From the NCBI GenBank assembly GCA_964583825.1, contig CAZOXM010000001.1, positions 62,001 through 126,000 of the forward strand: a stretch of 64,000 bases of DNA, read 5' to 3'. A program made the position numbers and the translations under genes. A model generated the notes under the pieces. That model made no database searches. It saw nothing but the letters and a program-made list of their open reading frames with translations, and had not been told where the DNA came from. This DNA comes from GCA-1730015 sp964583825 (GTDB lineage Bacteria > Pseudomonadota > Gammaproteobacteria > Granulosicoccales > Granulosicoccaceae). Of this stretch, positions 8,737 through 16,506 are shown piece by piece. Positions within the stretch are counted from its first letter, which is position 1; each line of letters begins with the position of its first letter.

Positions 8737-10260
8737 TTGTCCGTACTGAAAACTCTATCGAGAAATATTTTCTCGAACTACGTGGGCATCGGCGGATCGA
8801 TTGTTATAGCCTTCCTGCTTTCACCGTTTTTAATTCACACGCTCGGTGATACGAACTACGGTGTCTGGTCGGTTATTGCTGCACTGACCGGTTATATGGC
8901 GCTGCTTGATCTCGGAGTGAGTTCGGCAGTAGCCAAGTACGTCTCCAAGTACAAAGCCCTTGACGACTATCCGTCACTTAACAAAGTGATGAATACCGCC
9001 CTGTTGCTCCTATTGTGTGTCAGCGTGTTGCTGGTAGTGGTCAGCCCGCTACTGTCGAGCGGCATGGTGCGGTTTTTCGGGTTTGAAGACGAACTGGCGA
9101 ACACTGTAGGCAAGCTGATCATTGTTGCCTCGGTCGATATTGCGATCTTTGTAGCCACCAACGTGCTGGTTGGCGCCTACTACGGTTTCCAGCGATACGA
9201 GATAATTAATGCGGTGAATCTGACCGTGGCTATCGGCAAGGCGCTCGCTTTTTATTGGGCCTTGAGTAATGGCCACGGGTTGCTTGCGATGGGAGTGATC
9301 TCTCTGCTCTGCAATGTCATTGTCACTACGTTATTGTTTCTGGTGCTTAAAAAAATAGAGCCTGGTGTTCGTTTAAACCCTGCCGGTGCCAGTAAAGCCA
9401 CAGCTTTCAGCATTTATGACTACAGCAAGTACACATTTTTGTCGATGCTCGCGATGCAGCTTGTGTACTACAGCGATGCGTTTGTAATCGGTTACTTCCT
9501 GTCTGCTGCTGCCATTACAATCTATACCATTCCCTGGAGTCTGTCAGAGTATACGAACAAACTCATGCTGGCGGTGACCCAAACCTTCGTTCCCGTATTC
9601 AGTGAGCAGGATGCAACTGAGGGTAGTCAGGTCATCTACAACACCTATATCACAGGTACGAAGTTTATGCTGGTTCTGTCGAATCTGGTTTGTCTGGGTG
9701 TGCTTGCGAATGGTGATTTCTTTATCGCATTGTGGATGGGTGAAAAGTACGCCGTGCAGTGTTCTGCAATATTGGCAATACTGTTCACCACGCAACTTAT
9801 CAAGGGTCCGCAGCTTTTAAGCTATTCGATACTACTTGGTACATCGAATCACAAGCGCTATTCTTACTATAACTTCGGTTTCTCCATTTTGAACTTGATT
9901 TTAAGTATTCTGCTGGTGCAAAAATTCGGTTTGGTTGGTGTTGCGGCGGGTACGGCAATCACCCAAATTACGCTGTATGGAATTGTAACGCCGGTGTTAA
10001 CTTTGCGCGCGATCAATGCCAGTCTGCTCGGTTACCTCAAGAAGACCTACTTTAGAATCCTGCCATCAAGTGCATTGTTGTTCGTCTTACTCAAGTATTT
10101 GTCGACACTAAAAACTCCTGACAGCTATGCCGTATTGCTCGGTCAGGCCGGTGTCGCTGCGTTTGTGTATCTGGTGAGTGTCTATTTCACGTTGCTCGAT
10201 AGTGATGAGCGGCAGATAATAAATTCAGGTGGCAAAAAGGTATTGGCGCGGGTGTTCTAG
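8737..10260 (+). CDS. Wzx-type polysaccharide flippase
   Basis: A 507-residue integral membrane protein of the oligosaccharide flippase (MOP/Wzx) family with roughly 12-14 hydrophobic helices along its whole length. The N-terminus (RNIFSNYVGIGGSIVIAFLLSPFLIHTLG, given here only in part by its landmarks RNIFSNYVG and LSPFLI) is the usual amphipathic start plus first helix. It would move a lipid-linked repeat unit from the cytoplasmic to the periplasmic leaflet. TTG at 8737 is the only reasonable start. It follows the acyltransferase by 58 bases and closes the forward part of the locus. No Wzy polymerase or Wzz chain-length regulator is in the window. Confidence 0.88.
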   Translation: MSVLKTLSRNIFSNYVGIGGSIVIAFLLSPFLIHTLGDTNYGVWSVIAALTGYMALLDLGVSSAVAKYVSKYKALDDYPSLNKVMNTALLLLLCVSVLLVVVSPLLSSGMVRFFGFEDELANTVGKLIIVASVDIAIFVATNVLVGAYYGFQRYEIINAVNLTVAIGKALAFYWALSNGHGLLAMGVISLLCNVIVTTLLFLVLKKIEPGVRLNPAGASKATAFSIYDYSKYTFLSMLAMQLVYYSDAFVIGYFLSAAAITIYTIPWSLSEYTNKLMLAVTQTFVPVFSEQDATEGSQVIYNTYITGTKFMLVLSNLVCLGVLANGDFFIALWMGEKYAVQCSAILAILFTTQLIKGPQLLSYSILLGTSNHKRYSYYNFGFSILNLILSILLVQKFGLVGVAAGTAITQITLYGIVTPVLTLRAINASLLGYLKKTYFRILPSSALLFVLLKYLSTLKTPDSYAVLLGQAGVAAFVYLVSVYFTLLDSDERQIINSGGKKVLARVF

Positions 10261-10378
10261 TGGGGCGTGCGGAAAGTTTGGTGACAAAAATTTCCGCAGG
10301 CTCCACTGTTTTGCATGATTAGCTATTGCCGCCACCCTTTGTCACAGATAAACCTGTCAGGGCACTGATCAATGATCT
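10261..10378 (+). other. Intergenic hairpin after the flippase gene
   Basis: A 7-base inverted repeat, GCGGAAA and TTTCCGC, starts about 10 bases after the flippase stop. It has no following run of T, so it is not a standard terminator, but it may stabilise the 3' end of the transcript. The remainder of the 118 bases should contain the promoter of the lipoprotein gene; none is clear. Confidence 0.3.
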
Positions 10379-11662
10379 ATGATCGGCATCTCCTGCCGAC
10401 ACTCTTATCCCGCGCCAGTGATTAAAACAAAATCAGGTTCCGCTTTGTTCCGCATGATCGTATTGGCCGTGGCGATATCCGGCATGGCGTGCAGCAGCCG
10501 TCAGATTGTTCCAGCCTATCCCGTGCGGCTGCTGCAGCAGAGTGACTTTGTATACAACGGCGGGTTTGCATTACCAGCGGATGTGTTCGCGGACTCAAGT
10601 GTCAACTGGTCCGAGGGCGTGATGGAGGTGAGTGGTGATTCGTTGTTCATTGTCGGTAATGAACAACAGGATGCATTGGCTCAGTTTCGCATTCCGCCAC
10701 TGCAAATCGCCGGTTCTGTGGATGAGCTGCCGGCTGCCGCAGCGCCGATACAAGGCTTCAGCGCGCTTTTTCAGAAGCTCAATACCAATTCGGACAATCT
10801 GGATCAGATCCTGGGGCTAAAACTTTACCGGGAAAAGCTGCTGATCAATGCGATTGAATATTACGATGCACCGGCAGACAACACACTCACAACGATGGTG
10901 CTCGACGATCCGAATTTTTTAGCGCAAACACCGGTCGGCGGACCCTTTGCGTTGCGGGGCGGTGCAAGAGCAGCCGGCTGGTTAAGTGACGTTCCTGCAG
11001 AGTGGCAAAGTCGATTGGGCTGTACGCATATCAGTGGAAACTCCAGTGGTCGTCCGATCATCGGACGACACAGTGTCGGACCTTCTGCGTTTTGTGTGAA
11101 TCTGGCGGATTTTTTACCAACACCGGAAAAAAACCGTGTAGACAGCCGGGAACTGCTGGGTTTTACCCAGAGTTACCCGCTGGAGACTGATTTGCTGAAT
11201 GAGTCTGGAGCCAACACGGTGTGGACACATATCAGCCAGGCCACGTATGGCTTCATTGTGCCTGGCACCGCTACCTATGCCACTTTCGGTCGGTCAGGCG
11301 GGCACCTCAGCGGTGTTGGCTATAAACTGGAACGTGCTGTCGGACCGTCCTGTGACGGACACTGTGCCAAAGATCCCGATGATCATTATCGCTACTACTG
11401 GTTGTGGGATGTGCGAGACCTCTGGCGTGTCGCGCTGGGGCGTAAATCACCCAGTGAGCTGAGGCCTTACGCATGGGGTGAATGGTCTCTGCCGTTCGAG
11501 GTGCCATCCGCTGCCAGGCTCGGTGGTGCATCGTACGACCCATCCAACGGGCTGCTGTACATGAGCTTGCTCGACGCCCGATCTGATCCCGGGCTTGGGA
11601 TCAATCCGCCGGTGATACTCACTTACCGCATAGACTCGAATGGCGTGATACCTGAACGATAG
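10379..11662 (+). CDS. Predicted lipoprotein of unknown function
   Basis: A 427-residue protein I do not recognise. A basic N-terminus, a hydrophobic core (MIVLAVAISGMAC) and Cys38 followed by SSR suggest lipoprotein processing at that cysteine, though the lipobox SGMAC is not ideal. The mature part is rich in beta-strand-like, aromatic and Gly/Pro segments and contains four cysteines (in the LGCTHISG, AFCVNL and CDGHC regions) that may form disulphides. The pattern GDSLFIVGNEQQDALAQF and a final NGLLYMSLLDA resemble blades of a beta-propeller, but this is weak. It faces a lipoprotein esterase-like gene, with only 10 bases between the stop codons. A role in surface glycan handling is inferred from position only. 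Confidence 0.6.
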   Translation: MIGISCRHSYPAPVIKTKSGSALFRMIVLAVAISGMACSSRQIVPAYPVRLLQQSDFVYNGGFALPADVFADSSVNWSEGVMEVSGDSLFIVGNEQQDALAQFRIPPLQIAGSVDELPAAAAPIQGFSALFQKLNTNSDNLDQILGLKLYREKLLINAIEYYDAPADNTLTTMVLDDPNFLAQTPVGGPFALRGGARAAGWLSDVPAEWQSRLGCTHISGNSSGRPIIGRHSVGPSAFCVNLADFLPTPEKNRVDSRELLGFTQSYPLETDLLNESGANTVWTHISQATYGFIVPGTATYATFGRSGGHLSGVGYKLERAVGPSCDGHCAKDPDDHYRYYWLWDVRDLWRVALGRKSPSELRPYAWGEWSLPFEVPSAARLGGASYDPSNGLLYMSLLDARSDPGLGINPPVILTYRIDSNGVIPER

Positions 11663-11672
11663 CCCCCGCGGG

Positions 11673-13562
11673 TCAGCAGGTAATTCGAAGTCGAGTGCCC
11701 GGTGTCGCGGTAATCGGTACACCTGTCGCCGTGACAGCACCGCCGTTACCTGCCGTCGCATTGCCTGAACCGAGGGTCTGGCCGGTGGCGTTTGAGCTTG
11801 CTGTCCACTGACACTGTGTGCCCGCACCCGGACGGAACGCCGATGTTCTGCGTGGTGTAACGTTCGCCGTCTGGGCAGCGGCAGTGGTACGAAGGGAAAT
11901 TTCGTATGCGGATCCCGATTCGGAGATCGGCTGATCGAAGTTGTTACTCTGAGTGGACCATTCGATGTTGGTGTTATAAGCGTCGTTGCCGGTGTCTGCC
12001 GGGTTGATCGCACCTGAACCGGTGGCATTGGTGATTGACGGGAAGCTCAGGGAGAGCGGGTAGCGCCATGGCGCCTCATCGCCGAAACCGAGTCCGAAGA
12101 CGGGTTTAACGACAGCTCCGAACGCCTGCCACGAATGGCCGACACCGCCGAGCGCATTGGCAGAAAAGCCGGCGCGTGCATTAGTTAATGCTGCAACCAG
12201 TGGTTTGCCCTGAGTCTGCCAGTCAATAACTGTATCCGCCTTACCATGGTCGATTGCCAAAAATGCAAAGCCGTCTGCTGATCGCTGCGTCAGTTGCTGC
12301 AGATGGTTCATCCAGTTCCAGACGCCGGTTGGCGAATTGCCACCCGCGCCATAACGTTGAATAACGCCGCTGTCAGCGCCACGGTTAACGATTTGAAGAT
12401 TTGTTGCTGTTCGTCCCCAGAGCTGATCGAACTCTGTTTTAAAAGTCGGGCTGGTCGAATAGTTCGTCATTGGTTGACTTGCGTAGATGCCTGACAACAC
12501 ATTCGGATAGCGCAGGCCGAGCGCCAGTGCGCCGGAGGCACCCATCGAGTTGCCGATGGTATGCACCAGCTCTGTGTTGATGTTAAAAGCCGAGTCGCTA
12601 ATCACTTCCCGCACGGCCTGCATAATGCGTTGTTCGGTGAAGTTGGTGACTGTGCCCGAGGTCGGGCTCGAACCCGGTAACGTCTGAAAGTTGTGGTCTG
12701 TGGCATGTCCGTACCACCAGGTGTGGATTGTGCCCTGTGCTTCACCCGGATCGTGCGGGAACAGCTGGATAATTTCCCAGTCTTCGAATTCGGATTGATT
12801 GAGGTAACGCATGCCCTCGCCATAGGCGTGCAGGTTGAGCTGAAGCGGGTAGCTGCGGGATGGATTATAGTTTGCCGGCCTGGCAACGGTGTAACTGAAG
12901 GCATACCCGTTCAGTGTCGGGTTCCAGTTCTGGTAATCCATGTAGTGCGTGTAAAGCCTCCCGTTGCCGCCATTTCTGCTGGAAACAAGAATCGGTCGCG
13001 GTGTTGCGACGCTTTCGCTGACGGGTGTGCTCAGTGTGTTTCGTGTATCCAGTGTTTCAACCGTGCCGGACACAGTGGTAATCGCATAGTAGGTATTGCC
13101 GGCCTGTCCGGACTGAACTGTGTGGACAAACAACCCGTTGGTATCGGACAACGGCGTGCCGAAATCTTCTACCACGAAATTGGCTGGTTCCTGCGCCGAG
13201 CCGTAGGTATTTCTGGATGTGTTCGACCCGAGTGCCCCCCATCGGCCGGTGAGCCTCGTCGCACTGGCCAGGTTACCTTCGGTGATCGGTGTGCTGTGTC
13301 GGTAGACATGAAATCGGGTGGCACCGTTTTCAGGCCACACCAGAAAAGTCTGACCGCTGCGGTGCAGCGCCGTCAATTCCGTGACCACCTGCGGCAGGAT
13401 CTGACCTGGATTGACAGGTTCGGCCGGTTGCCCGGTATTGAGCGTCAGGTCGGAACTGCTGGAACAGCCGGCAACAAGGACAGTAGCCGCTATGATCGAT
13501 AAAAAGTGTTTAAACAAGGAATCAGCTCTTCGTTTGCAAACGGACACTGCCGTTTTGGCCAA
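11673..13562 (-). CDS. Lipoprotein with alpha/beta-hydrolase (esterase-like) domain
   Basis: A 629-residue predicted outer-membrane or periplasmic lipoprotein. The signal ends in LVAGC with the lipidated cysteine at residue 33. Residues 55-190 look like a beta-sandwich (FHVYRHS, YYAITTVSG) of fibronectin-III type. The following domain (about 200-510) is an alpha/beta hydrolase with the nucleophile elbow GNSMG and Ser339, then a HTWWYG segment and late His residues (GVGHSWQAFG) that may complete a triad. This resembles secreted feruloyl-, acetylxylan- or PHB-depolymerase-like esterases. The C-terminal 100 residues are a Thr/Ala-rich beta domain. TTG is the start with no earlier ATG. Substrate is unknown; de-esterification of a glycan would fit the neighbourhood. 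Confidence 0.7.
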   Translation of the reverse strand: MAKTAVSVCKRRADSLFKHFLSIIAATVLVAGCSSSSDLTLNTGQPAEPVNPGQILPQVVTELTALHRSGQTFLVWPENGATRFHVYRHSTPITEGNLASATRLTGRWGALGSNTSRNTYGSAQEPANFVVEDFGTPLSDTNGLFVHTVQSGQAGNTYYAITTVSGTVETLDTRNTLSTPVSESVATPRPILVSSRNGGNGRLYTHYMDYQNWNPTLNGYAFSYTVARPANYNPSRSYPLQLNLHAYGEGMRYLNQSEFEDWEIIQLFPHDPGEAQGTIHTWWYGHATDHNFQTLPGSSPTSGTVTNFTEQRIMQAVREVISDSAFNINTELVHTIGNSMGASGALALGLRYPNVLSGIYASQPMTNYSTSPTFKTEFDQLWGRTATNLQIVNRGADSGVIQRYGAGGNSPTGVWNWMNHLQQLTQRSADGFAFLAIDHGKADTVIDWQTQGKPLVAALTNARAGFSANALGGVGHSWQAFGAVVKPVFGLGFGDEAPWRYPLSLSFPSITNATGSGAINPADTGNDAYNTNIEWSTQSNNFDQPISESGSAYEISLRTTAAAQTANVTPRRTSAFRPGAGTQCQWTASSNATGQTLGSGNATAGNGGAVTATGVPITATPGTRLRITC

Positions 13563-13773
13563 TGTTGCCAGCGGCGCCCGGTGAAGCTCCGTGCATTGGG
13601 GCGGAGAGAGGCGGGCGGTGCGCAGGCGTCGCTGTGGTGATGCCGGTTAGGGGAGTCTACTCTCAGACGAAATTCGTGCCAGTGAATTGTCATCGTCGAT
13701 TATGGAACAATGTGTCATCTTTTTTCACGACTCCGCTTAGCGTTGTTCGCAGCTCAGACAACGAGATACCCTG

Positions 13774-14259
13774 CTATGCATGCCGCTGAAGATAGCGGTC
13801 GAGTTCATTGGCGAATTCACGGCGTTCGCGTGAGTTCATTGGCGGTGGGCCCCCGGTGTCTACGCCGCTGCCGCGCAGGGTGTCCATAAAGTCGCGCATA
13901 TTGAGCCGTTGTTTTATATTGTCTTTGGTTAGCGGCTGTCCTCGCGGATTCAATGCTAATGCACCCTTGGCAATGACTTCTGCAGCGAGGGGTATGTCAT
14001 TGGTGATAACCAGATCATTTTTATTTGCGCGCTTTACGATTTCATTGTCTGCTACGTCGAAACCGGGTTGAACCTGCAGCAATGTGATCCAGGCGACCGG
14101 TGGTACCTTCATCGCATGATTAGCGACCAGTATGGTTTTTATCCGAGTGCGCAACGATGCCTTGAATATGATTTCCTTGATTACGCCGGGGCATGCATCC
14201 GCATCGACCAGGATTTCCGGTTTGTCTTTTACAGTCGGGCCGGATTCCGTTTCAGTCAT
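13774..14259 (-). CDS. yaiI: YaiI/YqxD family protein (UPF0178)
   Basis: A 161-residue protein of the UPF0178 (DUF188) family, seen from the opening ILVDADACPGVIKEI motif, the ITNDIPLA segment and the NPRGQPLTKDNI motif followed by RGSGVDTGGP near the C-terminus. The acidic DADAC and ND residues place it in a PIN-like nuclease fold group; no activity is established for the family. I chose ATG 14259 because an AGGAA ribosome site sits 9 bases ahead; a TTG six codons upstream is possible. It stands alone between the esterase-like lipoprotein gene and a divergent sugar dehydrogenase gene. Confidence 0.88.
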   Translation of the reverse strand: MTETESGPTVKDKPEILVDADACPGVIKEIIFKASLRTRIKTILVANHAMKVPPVAWITLLQVQPGFDVADNEIVKRANKNDLVITNDIPLAAEVIAKGALALNPRGQPLTKDNIKQRLNMRDFMDTLRGSGVDTGGPPPMNSRERREFANELDRYLQRHA

Positions 14260-14412
14260 GGTCGGTTGTTCCTGCAATTAGTGTCATGTAAACGGAGCGT
14301 GTGACAAGTGGTCTACTAGCCTGCATTATTCACAAGGCGACGACCTCCTAGAGTGGGTGATTCATTCAACATTGATTCGTCACCTTGCTGCTGGATAGAT
14401 TTTACACAATCG

Positions 14413-14458
14413 ATTGATCATTCTGAATTTTCCATGTGTCTGTACACTATTGATCAAT
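14413..14458. promoter_or_regulatory. Paired ATTGATCA sites upstream of sugar dehydrogenase
   Basis: ATTGATCA occurs at 14413-14420 and again as the perfect palindrome ATTGATCAAT at 14449-14458, 36 bases apart, in the 270-base divergent region ahead of the dehydrogenase gene. The arrangement looks like a dimer operator pair; the regulator is unknown. Confidence 0.3.
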
Positions 14459-14530
14459 AACTTGCTAACGGCCCGGGTGTGATGTGCGTGCTACTCTTGG
14501 TGCCTATTTTACAGAGAACGAGCAGCTGCA

Positions 14531-15658
14531 ATGAGAAGACTTCTATCACTGGTGATATTTTTTACGCTGATGACTACCCAGGCGTTCGCTCAGTCTGTTC
14601 AGGTAGAAACCGAATCACTGCGTCTAAAGCTGGAACTGGTAGTCGAAGGATTTGACAGCCCGTGGGGCATGGCTTTTTTGCCGGACGGTTCGCTGCTGGT
14701 GACAGAGCGCGCTGGAAAACTCTACCGTATTGTGGATGGTGACGTCGCCGCTGTGCGTGGTGTGCCAGATGTGTGGGACAACGGACAGGGCGGCTTACTG
14801 GATATTGAACTGCACCCCATGTTCGATAAGCCTGAAAAAAACTGGGTGTATCTGACTTTTTCATCACCGCTTGAAGACGGGGAACCCGGTCGCGGTGCGA
14901 ACACAGCGCTGATGCGTGCGAGGCTTAAGGACAACCAGCTCGTCGATCAGCAGTTGCTGTTTAAAGCGTTGCCAAATTATCCCGAGTCCCGACATTTTGG
15001 TTCGCGTGTGGTGTTTGATCGGGAGGGTGCCCTCTATGTCACGATTGGCGATCGCGGGGACCGCGATCAGGTTCAGCGCCTTGATAACTACCGCGGGAAA
15101 ACGATTCGATTAAACGATGATGGCAGTGTGCCGGCGGACAACCCGTTTGTGGGCGACAGCAACACGCCGGATGAAATCTGGAGCACCGGGCATCGCAACC
15201 CGCAGGGTTTGGCACTGCAACCCGGCACCGGATTGTTGTGGTCGCATGAACACGGTCCTAAAGGCGGAGATGAGCTGAACATCGTTCGTAAAGGAATCAA
15301 CTATGGCTGGCCGCTGATTACTTACGGGGTGAACTACAGTGGTACCTCGATTACCAGACAAACTGCCGCGCCCGGACTGGAGCAGCCAGTCATTCACTGG
15401 ACTCCATCGATTGCGCCAAGCGGTATGGCCTTTATCACAGGTGATACTTACGAAGGCTGGCGTGGCAACCTGTTAGTTGGTTCTTTGAAATTTCGTCAGC
15501 TGCGTCGCCTGCAAATCGATGGGACTCAAGTGACGCATCAGGAAACGCTGCTTGATGGAATAGGACGCGTCAGAGCAATAGAGCAGGGGCCGGATGGTCT
15601 GATTTACATCGCCACAGAGTCACCCGGTCGTATCTACCGGCTGGTACCTTCACAATAG
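14531..15658 (+). CDS. yliI: PQQ-dependent aldose sugar dehydrogenase (YliI type)
   Basis: A 375-residue periplasmic dehydrogenase of the soluble glucose/sorbosone dehydrogenase family. A signal peptide ends near AFAQS (residue 22). The mature part is a beta-propeller with the family landmarks SPWGMAFLPDG, GSRVVF, TIGDRGDRDQ, STGHRNPQGLA and the HEHGPKGGDELN motif that contributes to the PQQ and calcium site. E. coli YliI, of similar length, oxidises aldoses using PQQ. No PQQ synthesis genes are in the window, so whether the cell makes or scavenges the cofactor is unknown. It ends 6 bases before the convergent folE2 stop. Confidence 0.9.
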   Translation: MRRLLSLVIFFTLMTTQAFAQSVQVETESLRLKLELVVEGFDSPWGMAFLPDGSLLVTERAGKLYRIVDGDVAAVRGVPDVWDNGQGGLLDIELHPMFDKPEKNWVYLTFSSPLEDGEPGRGANTALMRARLKDNQLVDQQLLFKALPNYPESRHFGSRVVFDREGALYVTIGDRGDRDQVQRLDNYRGKTIRLNDDGSVPADNPFVGDSNTPDEIWSTGHRNPQGLALQPGTGLLWSHEHGPKGGDELNIVRKGINYGWPLITYGVNYSGTSITRQTAAPGLEQPVIHWTPSIAPSGMAFITGDTYEGWRGNLLVGSLKFRQLRRLQIDGTQVTHQETLLDGIGRVRAIEQGPDGLIYIATESPGRIYRLVPSQ

Positions 15659-15664
15659 CAGGTA

Positions 15665-16477
15665 TTAGCTGCGCTGCACTTGCGCAAACGCTGAATGGTT
15701 GTGGATCGATTCGAAGTTTTCGACGTCAAGTGTGTAGGCGCTGATGTGTTCATTTTCGTTTAACACGGTCGCAACTTCACGTATCAGGTCTTCGACGAAT
15801 CGCGGGTTATCGTAAGCCTGTTCGGTGACGAACTTTTCGTCGGCCCTTTTTAACTGGCTGTAGAGTTGTGCTGATGCCTGCTGCTCGGCGTTTGTGATTG
15901 TTCGCTGCCATGAAAACTGATCTGTGTCGGCGATCAGGGCATCAATGGAAATGATCGAACGCTGGCTGTGTGCGCCGTATTTGGATATTTCTTTTGAGCA
16001 CGGACAGAGGGTGGTTACCGGAATATCCAGCTGAACTCTGATTTGCGCACGACCGGTTTGATCTGTTTGCGCGGTGAGCGCGATGTTGTAGTCCATCATA
16101 CCCGGCAGTCCGGATACGGGTGCGTGTTTGTCGATAAAGTAGGTAAACGACATCGTCAGGGTGCCGGCATCACTCTCGAGCCGAGTGAGCATATCGCGGA
16201 ACATTTGCTGGAAGTTCGCGGTATCAATTGTCTGTTCGCGGTAGTCATTCAGCAGCTGCGGAAAGCGCGACATATGCGTGCCTTTGCGATCCGCCGGCAG
16301 ATAGACAGACATGGAAAATTCAGCGACGGTATGTTGCGCCTGTCCCTGATCTGAAACGATCACGGGGACACGGATGCGTTTGATACCAACCCGGGCAATT
16401 GCTATTTGTCTGGAGTCGTCGTAGTTCTGAACATCCGGCATTGGGGACGCAGACTGCGATTGATCGTCGTTATTCAT
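15665..16477 (-). CDS. folE2: GTP cyclohydrolase FolE2
   Basis: A 270-residue type IB GTP cyclohydrolase that makes 7,8-dihydroneopterin triphosphate, the first step towards folate and queuosine. Diagnostic features are MPDVQNY near the start, RKGTHMSRF, the PCSKEISKYGAHSQRS motif with the metal-binding cysteine, and the late ESIHNHSAF segment. Unlike FolE it can work with metals other than zinc, which is why many bacteria use it under zinc limitation (family knowledge). It lies 29 bases downstream of dxs on the same strand, a pairing seen in other proteobacteria, so it is probably the last gene of the xseB-ispA-dxs-folE2 unit. Confidence 0.95.
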   Translation of the reverse strand: MNNDDQSQSASPMPDVQNYDDSRQIAIARVGIKRIRVPVIVSDQGQAQHTVAEFSMSVYLPADRKGTHMSRFPQLLNDYREQTIDTANFQQMFRDMLTRLESDAGTLTMSFTYFIDKHAPVSGLPGMMDYNIALTAQTDQTGRAQIRVQLDIPVTTLCPCSKEISKYGAHSQRSIISIDALIADTDQFSWQRTITNAEQQASAQLYSQLKRADEKFVTEQAYDNPRFVEDLIREVATVLNENEHISAYTLDVENFESIHNHSAFAQVQRS

Positions 16478-16506
16478 AAGCGTGTTAAAGCGGCCCGAGA
16501 CGCCAG

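Noticed and set aside
12693..13502. 269-codon open frame on the plus strand
   Set aside because: It is antisense to the well-supported lipoprotein esterase-like gene and has no family features or ribosome site.
13563..13773. Possible RNA gene in the gap between the esterase-like gene and yaiI
   Set aside because: No tRNA cloverleaf or strong conserved stem could be recognised in the 211 bases.
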